Below are positions 25,501-38,900 of a DNA stretch of 64,000 bases, one piece after another. A program made the position numbers and the translations under genes. Within the stretch, counting starts at the first letter, position 1. Each line of letters starts with the position of its first letter. Source of the stretch: Pteria penguin (Eukaryota; Mollusca; Bivalvia; Pterioida; Pteriidae); the NCBI GenBank assembly GCA_035048485.1, contig CM068587.1, forward strand, positions 42,531,842 through 42,595,841, read 5' to 3'. The notes under the pieces were generated by a model. It was not told the DNA's origin. It saw only the letters and a program-made list of their open reading frames with translations, and did not search any database.

Positions 25501-28500
25501 GTAAGTAAATAAAGTTCATAGATTGAAACCTAGTTCTAATCAATAAACCTAAAACTAGAAACAAGAGAATCAATAAAAAGACACAATCTTCTATAACTGT
25601 ATGCTCAGATACATTTAAAAATTATAAGGACACCATGATACATTAATATCTGATTATCTTACAGTAGTCTATAAACCGTATTGGGTTACCATACATTAGT
25701 CTATAAATTGTATCAGATTGCCCTAAAGTAGTCTATAAATTGTATCAGATTGCCCTATGGTAGTCAAGCCAGTGTGGCCTAGTGGATTAGGTGCTCGGCT
25801 TATGACCTAGAGGTCCCAAGTTCGATTCCTGCCATGGGCACACCCCTGTTCTCTCTTTCAGATGAAACAGTAAAAACTGAGGTCCCCTGTCATGGTAGGC
25901 ATGGCACATAAAAGATCCCTCACTGCTTCGGGTGAGTCCATTGCAAAGGTAGAAATTTCTATGCAATGCATCTCGCAGATACCATCACTCTGTCCGTGAA
26001 ATTAATGTGGAGTGACGTAAAACAATAACCAATCAAACAACACTACGGTAGTCTATAAATTGTATCAGTTTACCCTTTAGTAATCTATATATTGTATCTG
26101 ATTTCCTTACAGTAGTCTATAAATTGTATCTTATTGCCTTACAGTGGTCTATATATTGTATCTTATTGCCTTAAAGTGGGCTATATATTGTATCTGATTG
26201 CCTTACAGCAATCTATAAATCGCATCTGATTGCCTTAACAGTGGTCTATAAATTGTATCTGATTGCCTTGCAGTGGTCTATAAATTATATCTGACTGCCA
26301 TACAGCAATCTGAAAATTGTATCCGATTGCCTTACAATAGTCTATAAATTGTATCTTATTGCTTTACAGTGGTCTATATATTGTATCTGACTGGCTTACA
26401 GCAATCTATAAATCACATCTGATTGCCTTAAGAGTGGTCTATATATTGTATCTGATTGCCTTACAGTGGTCTATATATTGTATCTGATTGCCTTACAGTG
26501 GTCTATATATTGTATCTTATTGCGATACAGTGGTCTATATATTGTATCTGATTGCCTTACAGTGGTCTATTAATTGTATCTGATTGCCTTATAGTAGTCT
26601 ATAAATTGTATCTGACTGCCTTATAGAAGTCTATAAACTGTATCTGATTGCCTTACAGTGGTCTATAAACTGTATCTGATTGCCTTACAGTGGTCTATAA
26701 ACTGTATCTGATTGCCTTACAGTAGTCTATAAATTGTACTTATTGGGTTATTTGATTAATCACTCCTATTTTATTCATATATATAAAACAACAAGTTATC
26801 ATACAGATTTGGAGAGTCTGATCAGATATATTTACAATGTGGGTTGATCTATACAGGGACATACAGAGAGGCCATTCCCTAAATATCCTCTGATCAAAAG
26901 ATAAAAAATCATCAGAATAGTAATGACAATAAAAACACAGGAGACAATCATCAGTGTACCAATGCAAATTATTTTAGGACTTTGGACATTTTGTGAGGGA
27001 TTTTAAAAATGCTGATTTCAAGGACTCATTTTGTGATGTGTACAAGGACATTAGATTTTGATCAATTTACAGAAAATGTGACCTGAAACCGGTAAAATAG
27101 TCAAAGCTGGAAACAGGTAAAGTGGTTAATGCATGACTGGAAATGGCTATAGAAGTCCTAGTTTGACTGGAAATGGCTGTAGTAGTCACATTCTGACTGG
27201 AAACGGGTATAGGAGTCATAACAATCATTCAATTATTTACAAACATAATAATGCATGATATAAATAACAAGCAGTAAACCTTGTACATACCTCTTTCAGC
27301 TAAGAAATGATAATGGTGATATTGTACTATCAAAACTTGAAAGTTTGAAGACAAAATTGTAATTGACGGGATAATACAGCAACCAATCCAAATTTTTAAA
27401 AATAATAAAATTATATAGGAGAATACCTCAAAATTTTTGAAAACATACATGTCAGACTGGAATATAATATACTTTTTTTTCTAAAGTATCTTTCTACACT
27501 GACACTAGTATCTTCATAGAAAACACCATTATCAGAAGCGTCATTCAGGATAAGTGGTAACCCTGTTATACCTAGCAGACTTTGGTTATGAATGAGCAGT
27601 GAAATTGTGTGAACCCTATAGATCCTGTAAATTAACGGATATTTGAAAAAAGATTTTTTTTTTTGGTTGGTTGATTGGTGTTTTACGTCGCTTTCAACAA
27701 TTTTTCAGTTATATCGCGACATGGAAGCAGGAGGTGACCAACCTCTTGAACATAGTGGCGCAACCCGAGAATCGAACCCGGATCGTTGGCGCAGCAATCC
27801 GAGCGCTTAACCACTACACCAAGCCTGTCCCTATTTAAAAAAAGAAGAAATATTTTCAAAATAATGGATATAATGTCTATTTGTTGAAAGAGCAGTATGT
27901 GGTTACTAAACATTTAAAGTTCTTTATATTTATTCCGTCACACAATCTTAATAATTATCTAGTATCACAGTCATCAATACTTTTAAATTATATATTGCAG
28001 AGTACTCTGAGCTATGCTGAAGAACTTCATTCATATCTGGTTATCAATCAAAGCTTTACAAAAGTTTTGTTAGCACATTTCTCTTTCCTATTGGACAAAT
28101 ACATTATTTTCTACTTTGGACAAAAGATTTCTTTATGTAAACTGAAAAATGAGTAAAAAGGACATACAAGCCTACAATAAAGGACATACAAGTCTACAAT
28201 AAAGGATGTACAAACCTACAATAAAGGACATATAAAGAGCCTGCAAATAAGTCTACAATTACAGACATGACATAAAGCATGTTTAAAGGAATACTAAAAG
28301 CCCAATCTGAGGATATACAAAAAGCTCACAATTAAGTCCTACAGTAAAGTGCACATTAAAATTCTAAGTACAATAAGGCCAATTAAACTTAATAGGTAGA
28401 TTTTCATCCAACCTCGTGAAAATATATCGGGTGGGTGGGTGGAATTTATTTTTTATAATTATTTTTCTTGTATAAAAAATGTGTGCCATAAAAGCAATGG

Positions 28501-29931
28501 CAGTACTATTCTGTAACAATATCTTGCATAAAGTGTCTTTGAATCGTTAAAATTCAAAGCAAACCAGCTTTTCTTATCGGTTATGCCAGCAACAACTCTT
28601 ACGAAAGTGAAAACCATTTTGTCAACTACCGGAAATGGTGATATGTATATAAACTGAAACGTATATCGGATGCGAAGCTGAATTAAAATACCGGAATTCA
28701 GACACGCCAGATTTGTTTAAAAAATAAATAATTCTGGGGCGGGTCGATGTTTTAGGGGCGGACGGGGATGAAAATCTACCAATTAATTTAAACTGGCCTT
28801 ATAATGGGCATATAATCAGCCCACAACTTACCACTTGCATGCATCGCAGATCTTAATTCATAAGAGCTCAAATTGCCACTATTATCCCGATCAAAGTCCT
28901 TGAAAACTGCCTACAAACAAAGTAAATATATATCATAACAACTTAAAAATATACAACAAAAAGGTTATATAAGAGTAAATACAATTTGTACCAGCAAATG
29001 TTACATTTCTTTAAATCATTAGAGAATGTCGTCGATTGAAAGAAAGCGTTTTATGTCCGGCCCGACCAGGACACCTTCTTAGAAACAGAAACACTTGTGT
29101 AAATTTAAACCAGAATGGGCAACCAAATCTGAGTAGTTGATGCCAAGTACTATTGACAAGGAACATGTGTTTTGCAAGCTTTGTGGTTTAAATTTTTCAG
29201 TCTCATCTGGTGGTTTAAACGAAGTAAAGCGCCACGCTTGTGTTTTCAGACTATGAGCCATCAGACAATGTCCTGCAGAAAGCCACTATGCAATACAATC
29301 TTAAGCATAAGCAATAAGAATATGTAATATTGAAAATTATAGTATCAATGCAATGTTACCTTGCATTTCATTTACATACTGTATTGCAAATGAGGTGAAA
29401 AGTTTGTGATTTACATTTATGCATATTCTCCCTCATTTTTGGCAATTCTCCCTCATTTTTGAGAAAGATCTCCCTCATTTTGGATCTTGGAGGTTGACAG
29501 GTATGAAGGTATACAAAAATAAATATAGTGTATCCCCACTAAAATACAAGTAGTACAGGCAAATGTGTACACAAATAAATACTTTATTGCTACATGTAAT
29601 TTATACATGTTAGATTTAATTTCAACTTCACCCCTTGTCTCATTGTTTCAGATCATCCTTCACTCTTGGTTTACCAGTACTTCCTCATTCCTCTTTATCT
29701 GGTTGATACTTACTTTCCAGCGTCTGAGATCTGCCCACAATGTCTTGAATTCTTCATAGCCAAGTTTTCCTGATAAATCACCCTAACTTTAGTTAAGAAT
29801 CATGAATATTTGAGGGGAAAACAACGTAAAAAGTAAAAAATTAAGTAGAGAACAAAACTTTATCATTAGAAGACATTTAATCTTTTCACCATTTTATTTC
29901 TTGACAACAAGTACAGATTATGCCTAATAAT

Positions 29932-29969
<38 letters not shown>

Positions 29970-32900
29970 GATTCTATGATGTCTGATCACTACTGGCCAA
30001 AGAATAAGGATACATCATGCATAGCCACCATACTGCGACAGGTATCAATTTTGAAGCCATCAAATTGAAATTCTGAAATAAAAAATACATTATTGATACA
30101 ACAGCGTAAAGAGTTGACATTACTGACACTAGCAGTAAACAAAGTGCAGAGTCTCACTGAATAAAGGATTATACATAAATACTATACAGCATTCAGACAT
30201 CTAGTTCATATCAAATAACCTTAATTAACATTCAGTACAGTACATGTACACCCGAACATTCAATACAGTATATGTACACCGATACATTCAATTCAGTACA
30301 CATATCTACACATCATTTTTGTTAGATAATGTCTGGTGTTAATCCCAAACAAATATTCTGTTTGATTATTACAGTACTTTTAGGTACAATATACTGGATC
30401 ATATGCTTCAGAGACAACTGATTACACCTAGGTATGTCAAAACCTCAGTTAGGTATACATGTAATATATTATGTATTTAACATTCTGGTGTAAAAGTGTA
30501 GAGGTACATGTAGAAGATTTGTTTTGGAATATTGTCTGAATCATGCTGCACAATTACTGACGATGGTCATGGTACCAACTGCTGAAATCATGTCCCTTAC
30601 AGAGTGCACTCTTACCGAGACAATGGGCATTGTAGTGATTGCTGAGATCATTTCCAAAACTGCATGCACTCTTACTGAGACAATGGATATTGTACTGATT
30701 GCTGAGATAATGACCCATACTGTATGCACTCTGAGATAATAGACATTGTACTGATAGCTGAGATTTTGTCCCAAACTGTTTGCACTCTGAGACAATGGTC
30801 ATTGTACTGATTGCTGAAATCATGTCCCATACTGTATGCACTCTGAGACAATGTTCATTGTACTGATTGCTGAAATCATGTCCCATACTGTATGCACTCT
30901 GAGACAATGGACAGTGTACTTATTTCTGAGATCATGTCCCATACAGAGTGCACTCCTACTGAGACAATGGACATTGTAGTGATTGCTGAGATCATTTCCA
31001 ATACTGCATGCACCCTTACTGAGACAATGGATATTGTACTGATTGCTGAGATAATGACCCATACTGTGTGCACTCTACAGAAACAATGGACACTGTACTG
31101 ATGGGCATTGTAGTGATTACTGGATCATGTCCCATACTGTTTGCATTCAGAGGCAATGGACATTTTATTGATCGATGAGATCTTATACATGTACTCTATT
31201 TTCAGTATTTGTGATTACCACAACTTTTTGCTGCAGTGTAATGTGAGTTGTGATCTTAACCAGCTGAGGTATCATTTAAATAACAGCTGTATTATTGATT
31301 GCTGTGCTACAGTTATGTACCCAACAATGCTAACATATGCTGCAATCTTGCCTATTACTGCTAGAGCATATAACTGCATTGTTTATCTTAGAATAGATAT
31401 ATGCAGTCAATTTATAGACACCACAAAATGTATGTGCTAACATGCCATACATAAAAATGTTTACAATATATAATGCTGGTTAGTGTTCATGCACAATTTA
31501 TCTATATTGAATGATACACTGAATATGTACATGCCATGATATATCTACTTATATATGTATCTAATCATTACCATTTGAAAGCATGTGTTTAGTTTACTGT
31601 GAAAATCCATATAAACCAAAACTTACACTTGTCCCTGCTTTGAGATAAGTTAGAATGGTTTATGATAACTTACAAACAAATTACAAAGTGATTTAAATGA
31701 TGGCTGTCAAATGACATCAGATCACACTGATGTCACAACATACACACCTGTTACTGTGTATTAAATATAATGAAGATATGACAAGATGGTGTGGTAATAG
31801 GGTCAAAGATCATACCATCTTTTGATCAAAATACATTGTATCTATATTTAATTGATTAATTAATGAAATGTTAATTTTGATAGATAATACCTACTTAGGG
31901 TAAAAAAAAATTCTAAATGATAATAGTGATAAAGGACAACTTCCATGTGACTTTATACATCTTCATATCATGTCAATGTCAAGTCCACTGAAATGTTTTT
32001 GATGAAAATAAATGAAACATTGGCAAGAGGGTGTGTAACTCTACTCTAATGATGCTACATAAGAATAGGCTTTCTGACTAGAACAGCTTTAAAATAAAAT
32101 ACTATGTATAATGAAAGATAATCTCTGTCATAAAGTTAGGAAGTCTCCTTTATCATGGGTAATAGTGTCATATACATTGCAGTGTTAGAGGTGTGTTCAT
32201 CTTACCCATGTTGCCTGATGGCGACCAAAAAGCAAAAGTTAGAGATCATACATATTCTATCTATACATTGTCCTGGTACAAACAGTACTAATTCACAAAA
32301 AATAATCAAAGTTTGACATCTTAAGTTCACTGATATGAAAAAATATGCCAATATGATAAAATAATGCAAGCATGATATTTTGTTTATTACGTATAAAATG
32401 GAGATATGATGTCCTAATTCCAATCTGATTAAAACCATATCTTTATTCCACTTCTCTATTTGTCCTGTTGCAGATAAAATCTGGCGAAACCCTGTAAGGG
32501 ACTATGTTCTGGTGAACTCTGATTTTCAGCCAATCAGTGGATTGGCTACAAATTCCTAGGAATGAAATTAACATCCACAGTGCACATGACCCACAAAGTA
32601 GTTTTTGAACAGTGTTTGTTACATATTGCATCACTTTCATGTGCCTACCCAAGTCATTGATTGGCTATGGGAAATAACGGTTTCGATGACTGAAATGTCA
32701 TCAGAGTTCACCAGAACATGACCCCTTACGGAGTTTCATCCGATCTTTATCTACAATGGGACAGAGAAGCGGAATAAAGGTATGGTTTTAATCAGATTGG
32801 TACTAATTCTTGTTTAATGTATTTCCAAATATTTTCCTTAAACTCTGAATGAAGATAAAAACCAGGAGTGGAAACTTAATGTATAACTATAAAAAATATA

Positions 32901-35900
32901 TTTTCCAAAACAATATATGTTTTAAAACTTAAACACCATCAATATTAACTGAATTCTTAAAATTTACAAAAATTTCTAAAAATGTACTGTTTATAGCTTT
33001 CACTCTGCAAAGTTCAAGATAACAATTTGGATCGAAGAATGCTTTATCAAGGGCATAAAAAGTAACATGAAGATAAATTGGGATCGCCGAGAATTTCCTT
33101 GTATAGTTACTAGAGGTCTACATCTTCTGACTTCTTTACATGAAAGTGAACAACAGTGCATGATACGTAACTTCAGGAGGTCATGGAGTGCATATTATTT
33201 AAAACTTACTTTTTACTTTCAACCTTCAAGTATATCAATTTATCATACAGTCAAGTATTGAAATTAAAGAATGTGACATTATATGCAAGATAAAGATCAG
33301 GTAGTAAATATAGAAATTCATTTCGATGTAAACAGGACTTTCTGAAGATAATAAAATGATGCATGATGCTTGACTTTAAAGTTTTCCAAAACATGTATCC
33401 CTAAGGGTCATTCAATTTTGTGCAAGTATTAAATCTGAACATACCACGTGTAAAGACAGCATTCAAGATATCCATAAGTTCATATGCATCTATTTCCATG
33501 TCTTCTCCAGCTACCCGGCGGAAACTGGCCTTCAAAGCAGCCTCCTGCTCTTGCTCCTCCTCAGTAGGTGGAGGAGGGCCCTAAAAACACAAAATCAGGT
33601 TTCAAAAAACACAATAAATCACATTTGACAATAGAAGAAATATATTGCACTTTCTCCATAAACATAAATTCTTACTCTTATATAAAATCATTGAATCTAT
33701 AACAATGTTTTAATGAATGTTCATATGCGTAACTTACTAAAAAAAATTAATTCCAAGATTATCTACTTAATTCCAAGATTATCTACTCAACAAAAATAAA
33801 TTCATAATTATATACCTCTAAAAAGATAAAAAAAAACTTATTAAATGGAATGCATGCATAATAATACTGAATATGAACAAAAAGGTAGGATAGACATTCA
33901 AAATCAACGACAAAATTCCTGATTGTCAAAAGGCCAAGGAGGTTTTCATGCTGATCAAAAACATAAAGGAACAGATATTCTAGTTGCTTGTTCTCTTCTG
34001 TATTGGTCCATTCTATTAGCCCACCTTCCCTGAACAGCCCCAGTATAAATGTTTTTAGAGATCAGATAACTACAATATACACTTATTGGGCATAAGAGTA
34101 TTCATTGAAATACTAGTAATTATTTTATAAAACTCAACCATCTATTCTAAAATACTAAGACGTACCATGAACATTGATTTAGGTGAGTATGTATTCAACA
34201 CAACAGTGATAGAAAAAGCTAGCAACAGATCATTAAAATTTCAGTTGAAATTGTGCAGAAATTCTATCATTCTTATAAAAAGCCAAAATACTCATCACAA
34301 AACATTGACTTTTAAACAAATAAAGGCATCAATGATTTTCAGTAACTTTTTGACCACTACAAGTAATTTCATTTGATCTACCTATTTTGATTTAAATGAA
34401 ATTCCCATACTTGTCTTTGATTTCTGACAACATCCTCTTCATCAACCTTCTCTCTCCCCCCTCCAATAAATCTTAATGTACTAATAGAGTCAGAAATGCC
34501 TGTTAGTATTTAATTTGTACCAAGTTAGGTCATATCCTTTGAGCTATTTATGAAGGTTCTTGACTGCATGTGAAAAAAAAACGAAAAAAAACCAAACGAA
34601 CAAAAAACAGAAAGATAAAAAATGGGGATAAAATGTACATCATTACATGCATTCAAAGAAAGAAAAATTAAAATTCAACTACTGAAAACTTAAGATTTAA
34701 GTAAAGGAAATTAACATAAAGATAAAAGATTTTTTATATTGTAGAGACAACTGTAGTTCAATTTGTAATTTGCATACAGGATTATGCACAATATATTCAT
34801 ATCTAAGTAAACATCTTATACCAATACCTTATCTGTACACTATATATACTGTGTAAGTACTACGCATATCATCTATGTATCAAATATGCACAAAATATAT
34901 ATGATATATGCATGAAAAATTCTTCATTCTACATACATTCTTAATCTGTCTTAAATGCACTCTACATGCAGTCTAGGTACACACTGCACACTAGGCAGTC
35001 AATGGTGCATTTCAAATATAATACATGTGAAGAAAAAACAATTAAATGAACTTTTTAGATCTCAAGGACTTCATAAACTACAAGTTCCTTCAAGAGTGTT
35101 ATGCATAATATGCTTTAACTTCTGACCACAACATAACACTGAGGCTATGTGAATCACAAACGAAATATAAAGTATTTGTATAATTTTGGTTTTTCATCTG
35201 CGATTGGTAAATCACACACCAACAAAAGGATATTATTCTGTAAATTGATGACAAGTATCACCGGCTAAAGAATTGACACTAAATGTGGAAGGGTCGGATA
35301 TGAGGATAATTCATTCTTAAGTCAAGGAGTTGAAAAGTATGAATCAGTATTCATCAAATAACGGTATCAATTATCTACCCTTCCCAGAGTGTTACTGGAG
35401 CGTTTTTTTTAATTCACATAACTAACAGATGGTTAAATTTAGCATGTGATAATAGAATGAAGACATGCAGGACTGGAGGAAACACTTTTTAAGTACATGT
35501 AAATGATTCATTTATCCTGACCACTGGGTTGTATATGCAAATCATTAAGAGCAAGAAAGTTGAATATGGGTATGGTTCACATGCCAGAAGATTGAATGCC
35601 TAGGAGGTTATGCTCTGTATAACAATATGGGTACAGTTCACAAGCCAGACGATTGAATACCTAGGAGATTAGACTTTGTATAACAATATGGGTACAGTTC
35701 ACAAGCCAGACAATTGAATACCTAGGAGATTAGACTTTGTATAACAATATGGGTACGTTTCACAAGCCAGACGATTGAATACCTAGGAGGTTAGATTTTG
35801 TATAACAATATCATGCATCACAATATCATCAACATGAGTAGTGCACTCAGTGACTTACTCTCACAGTGCGTCCTGGGCGGGCCGAGTGCTTATGGATAAT

Positions 35901-38900
35901 AAATACAGACAAATTAAAACTCATTCAGTGAGCAATGCAACATGTAGCTGAGTCCGTTGTTACAATGTATTGATGTTTAATAAATGATTGTCTAGTTTCA
36001 GAAATATGTCGATCATTAAATGCCCATGCCACACAGGCTTCAGAAAAAGTTATTATTTACTCTAAATTTACTATACATAATTCTCTTTATACTTCAATAA
36101 AATAAAGATCAATACTGTTCAATATCAATAAAGTCTTAAAACTGGATCTGAATGATCTGCTTGTAGACTGTAAACAAAAGTTCTAAGTTAGTGGCATTAA
36201 ATACAACTTATTTTACACAATTCCACATCTGTAACTCTTTGATAAAGATATATATCTTTAATACCCAACTGCTGTAGAAACTAAACATAACTTGTACAAA
36301 CATACGTATAAATCACACAATTCTCATACATTTAAAAACCTCACACTTCACACACATTTGAAGTTAGATCAAATCAATAAACTTTATTTATAAATCTATT
36401 GACCAAGACTGTGATTTAATTATCAATTAAATGGCACCTATCAAATATATTGGTAAATGAATCACTGGTCAAACACTTGATGCAAAATTGGAATTTTAGA
36501 TTTAAACCATAAGAATATTTCAAACAGTGTTCTGTCATAATCAAGGAGTTGTCATTTCAGTGAAACAGACCTAAAACAAAGTATTAACTGGTAGAATCAT
36601 TGTATGTTGTTTTAAGCCATGTAAGAAAGATTCCACCTACATGGTAGCCAGTGTTTAGGGATGTAAGAATGACTCAACCTACATGGTAGTCAGTGTTTAG
36701 GGATGTAAGAATGACTCAACCTACATGGTAGTCAGTGTTTTGGGATGTAAGAATGATTCCAACTACATGGTAGCCAGTGTTTCAGGGATGTGAGAATGAT
36801 TCCATCTACATGGTAGCCAGTGTTTTAGGGAGGTAAGAATGATTTCATCTACATGGTAGTCAGTGTTTAGGGATGTAAGAATGATTCCATCTACATGGTA
36901 GCCAGTGTATTAGGTATGTAAGAATGATTCCACCTACATAGTAGCCAGTGTTTGAGGGATGTAAGAATGATTCCATCTACATGGTAGCCAGTGTATTAGG
37001 TATATAAGAATGATTCCACCTACATGGTAGCCAGTGTTTAGGGATATAACAATGATTCCACCTACATGGTAGTCAGTGTTTAGGAATGTAAGAATGATTC
37101 CACCTAAATGGTAACCATTATTTATGGATGTAAGAATGATTCCACCTAAATGGTAGCCATTATTTATGGATGTAAGAATGATTCCAACTACATGGTAGCC
37201 AGTGTTTAGGGATGCAAGAATGACTCCACCTACATGGTAGCCAGTGTTTAGGGATGTAAGAATGATTCCAACTACATGGTAGCCAGTGTTTAGGGATGTA
37301 AGAATGACTCCACCTACATGGTAGCCAGTGTTTAGGGATGTAAGAATGACTCCACTACATGGTAGCCAGTGGTTAGTATGCAAGAATGATTCCATCTACA
37401 TGGTAGCCAGTGTTTAGGGATGTAAGAATGACTCCACCTACATGGTAGCCAGTGTTTAGGGATGTAAGAATGATTCCAACTACATGGTAGCTAGTGTTTT
37501 AGGAAGATTACAATTAACATTAAAAAGATTTGGATGGATCATTTGAAGCTGGAATGTGTACTGTAGGTTTAAGTGTATGTGTATATTTGGAATGTCTAGA
37601 GTATGTGCAAATGTATGTGTATCTGGAATGTGTAGTGCATGTGTAAGTGTATGTATATATCTGGAATGTGTACAGTATGTGTAAGTATATGTGTACTTGC
37701 ATATGTATCAGGACTGTGTACAGTATGTATAAGTGTATGTGTATTTGCATATGTATCTGGACTGTGTACAGTATGTGTAAGTGTATGTGTATTTGTGTGT
37801 GTATCTGGAATGTGTACTGTATGTGTAAATGTATGTGCATTTGGAATGTCCTCCTTAAGTTTATAGATACTATGTAAATCTTAAGTTTTATAAAATATTA
37901 CAAACATAATTGACATCTTCTGTATACCATGTGATGCATTATGTTTTAAAATAACCTATACCTATAACTGTGCTTGTAATCAAAAGTTTAATTAAAATAT
38001 TCTAAGGGAAGACGAATATAAACTTAATGACAGAAAGTGAAAAACATTTACAATATATTTAATACCAAACTATCATAGATATATTTTAAATCCTTTGCAC
38101 TAAATGTAATAAAACCTCAAAACCAGAGTCCTTATTAATCTTAAGATTTAATCCAATCTCCATTGACAGCAATATAATTAATAAATCTGAAAAGGTTGTT
38201 AATGTTGTTGAGTGAGGACAGGTTAAGATCATATGAACCATAAGAACATAACCAAGCCAGGATTTCTCTTGGATGAACACAAGCAGAAAAATATCTTAAA
38301 TGATTGAAAAAATAATACTCAAAAACACAATTCTTCTCACTCTGATAAATTAAAAAAAAAACTTATAAACCAGGGGTATCACTTTCTTGCCGACACTGGG
38401 AGGTTCATGCCGTGATTACCTGTTCTGTCTCGTTAGGGGCAGAATATGCTGGCTGAATGTTCTTGGCATGTATACACTGTGCAGATATTAGCATATATTC
38501 ATATATATTGTATGTAACTGAATATATAATTACTGACATTTTACATAGTAAACATGCTAACAAACATTGACCAGAAACATTATATTGTTTCATTATAATT
38601 GTTTCATTACATTTCATCACTATTAATGATATTTATTTATAAGATGACTTTTGCATAAGTTGTTTAAAAGTCTTCTTCTTAATTTACATTTCATTGTCAG
38701 TCATGTCATTAAGCCACAGGGTTTGGGTTAAATATATAGAGTTATTAGACAGAAACATGTATATGAGTGAATTCCCTAGATGTTTTTAAGTCCTATAACT
38801 TGATAAGATAAATGCATGATTTGATATTTGTTTTCTTTTGTTGACATTGTTATAACAAGCTTATGTTTGACTCCATTTTTAACTTGAATCCATAAGAGAA

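Noticed and set aside
30524..31101. Open frames on both strands, Thr/Ser-rich repeated peptides
   Set aside because: Products of the 56-60-bp minisatellite on both strands.
36934..37395. 153-codon minus-strand open frame with 14-residue periodicity
   Set aside because: It is a 42-bp minisatellite; 42 is divisible by 3, so the frame stays open without selection. No start context, splice sites or homology.
37520..37877. Cys/Val-rich repeated open frames resembling a small Cys-rich protein
   Set aside because: They come from GTATGT-rich repeats and exist on both strands and in two phases.
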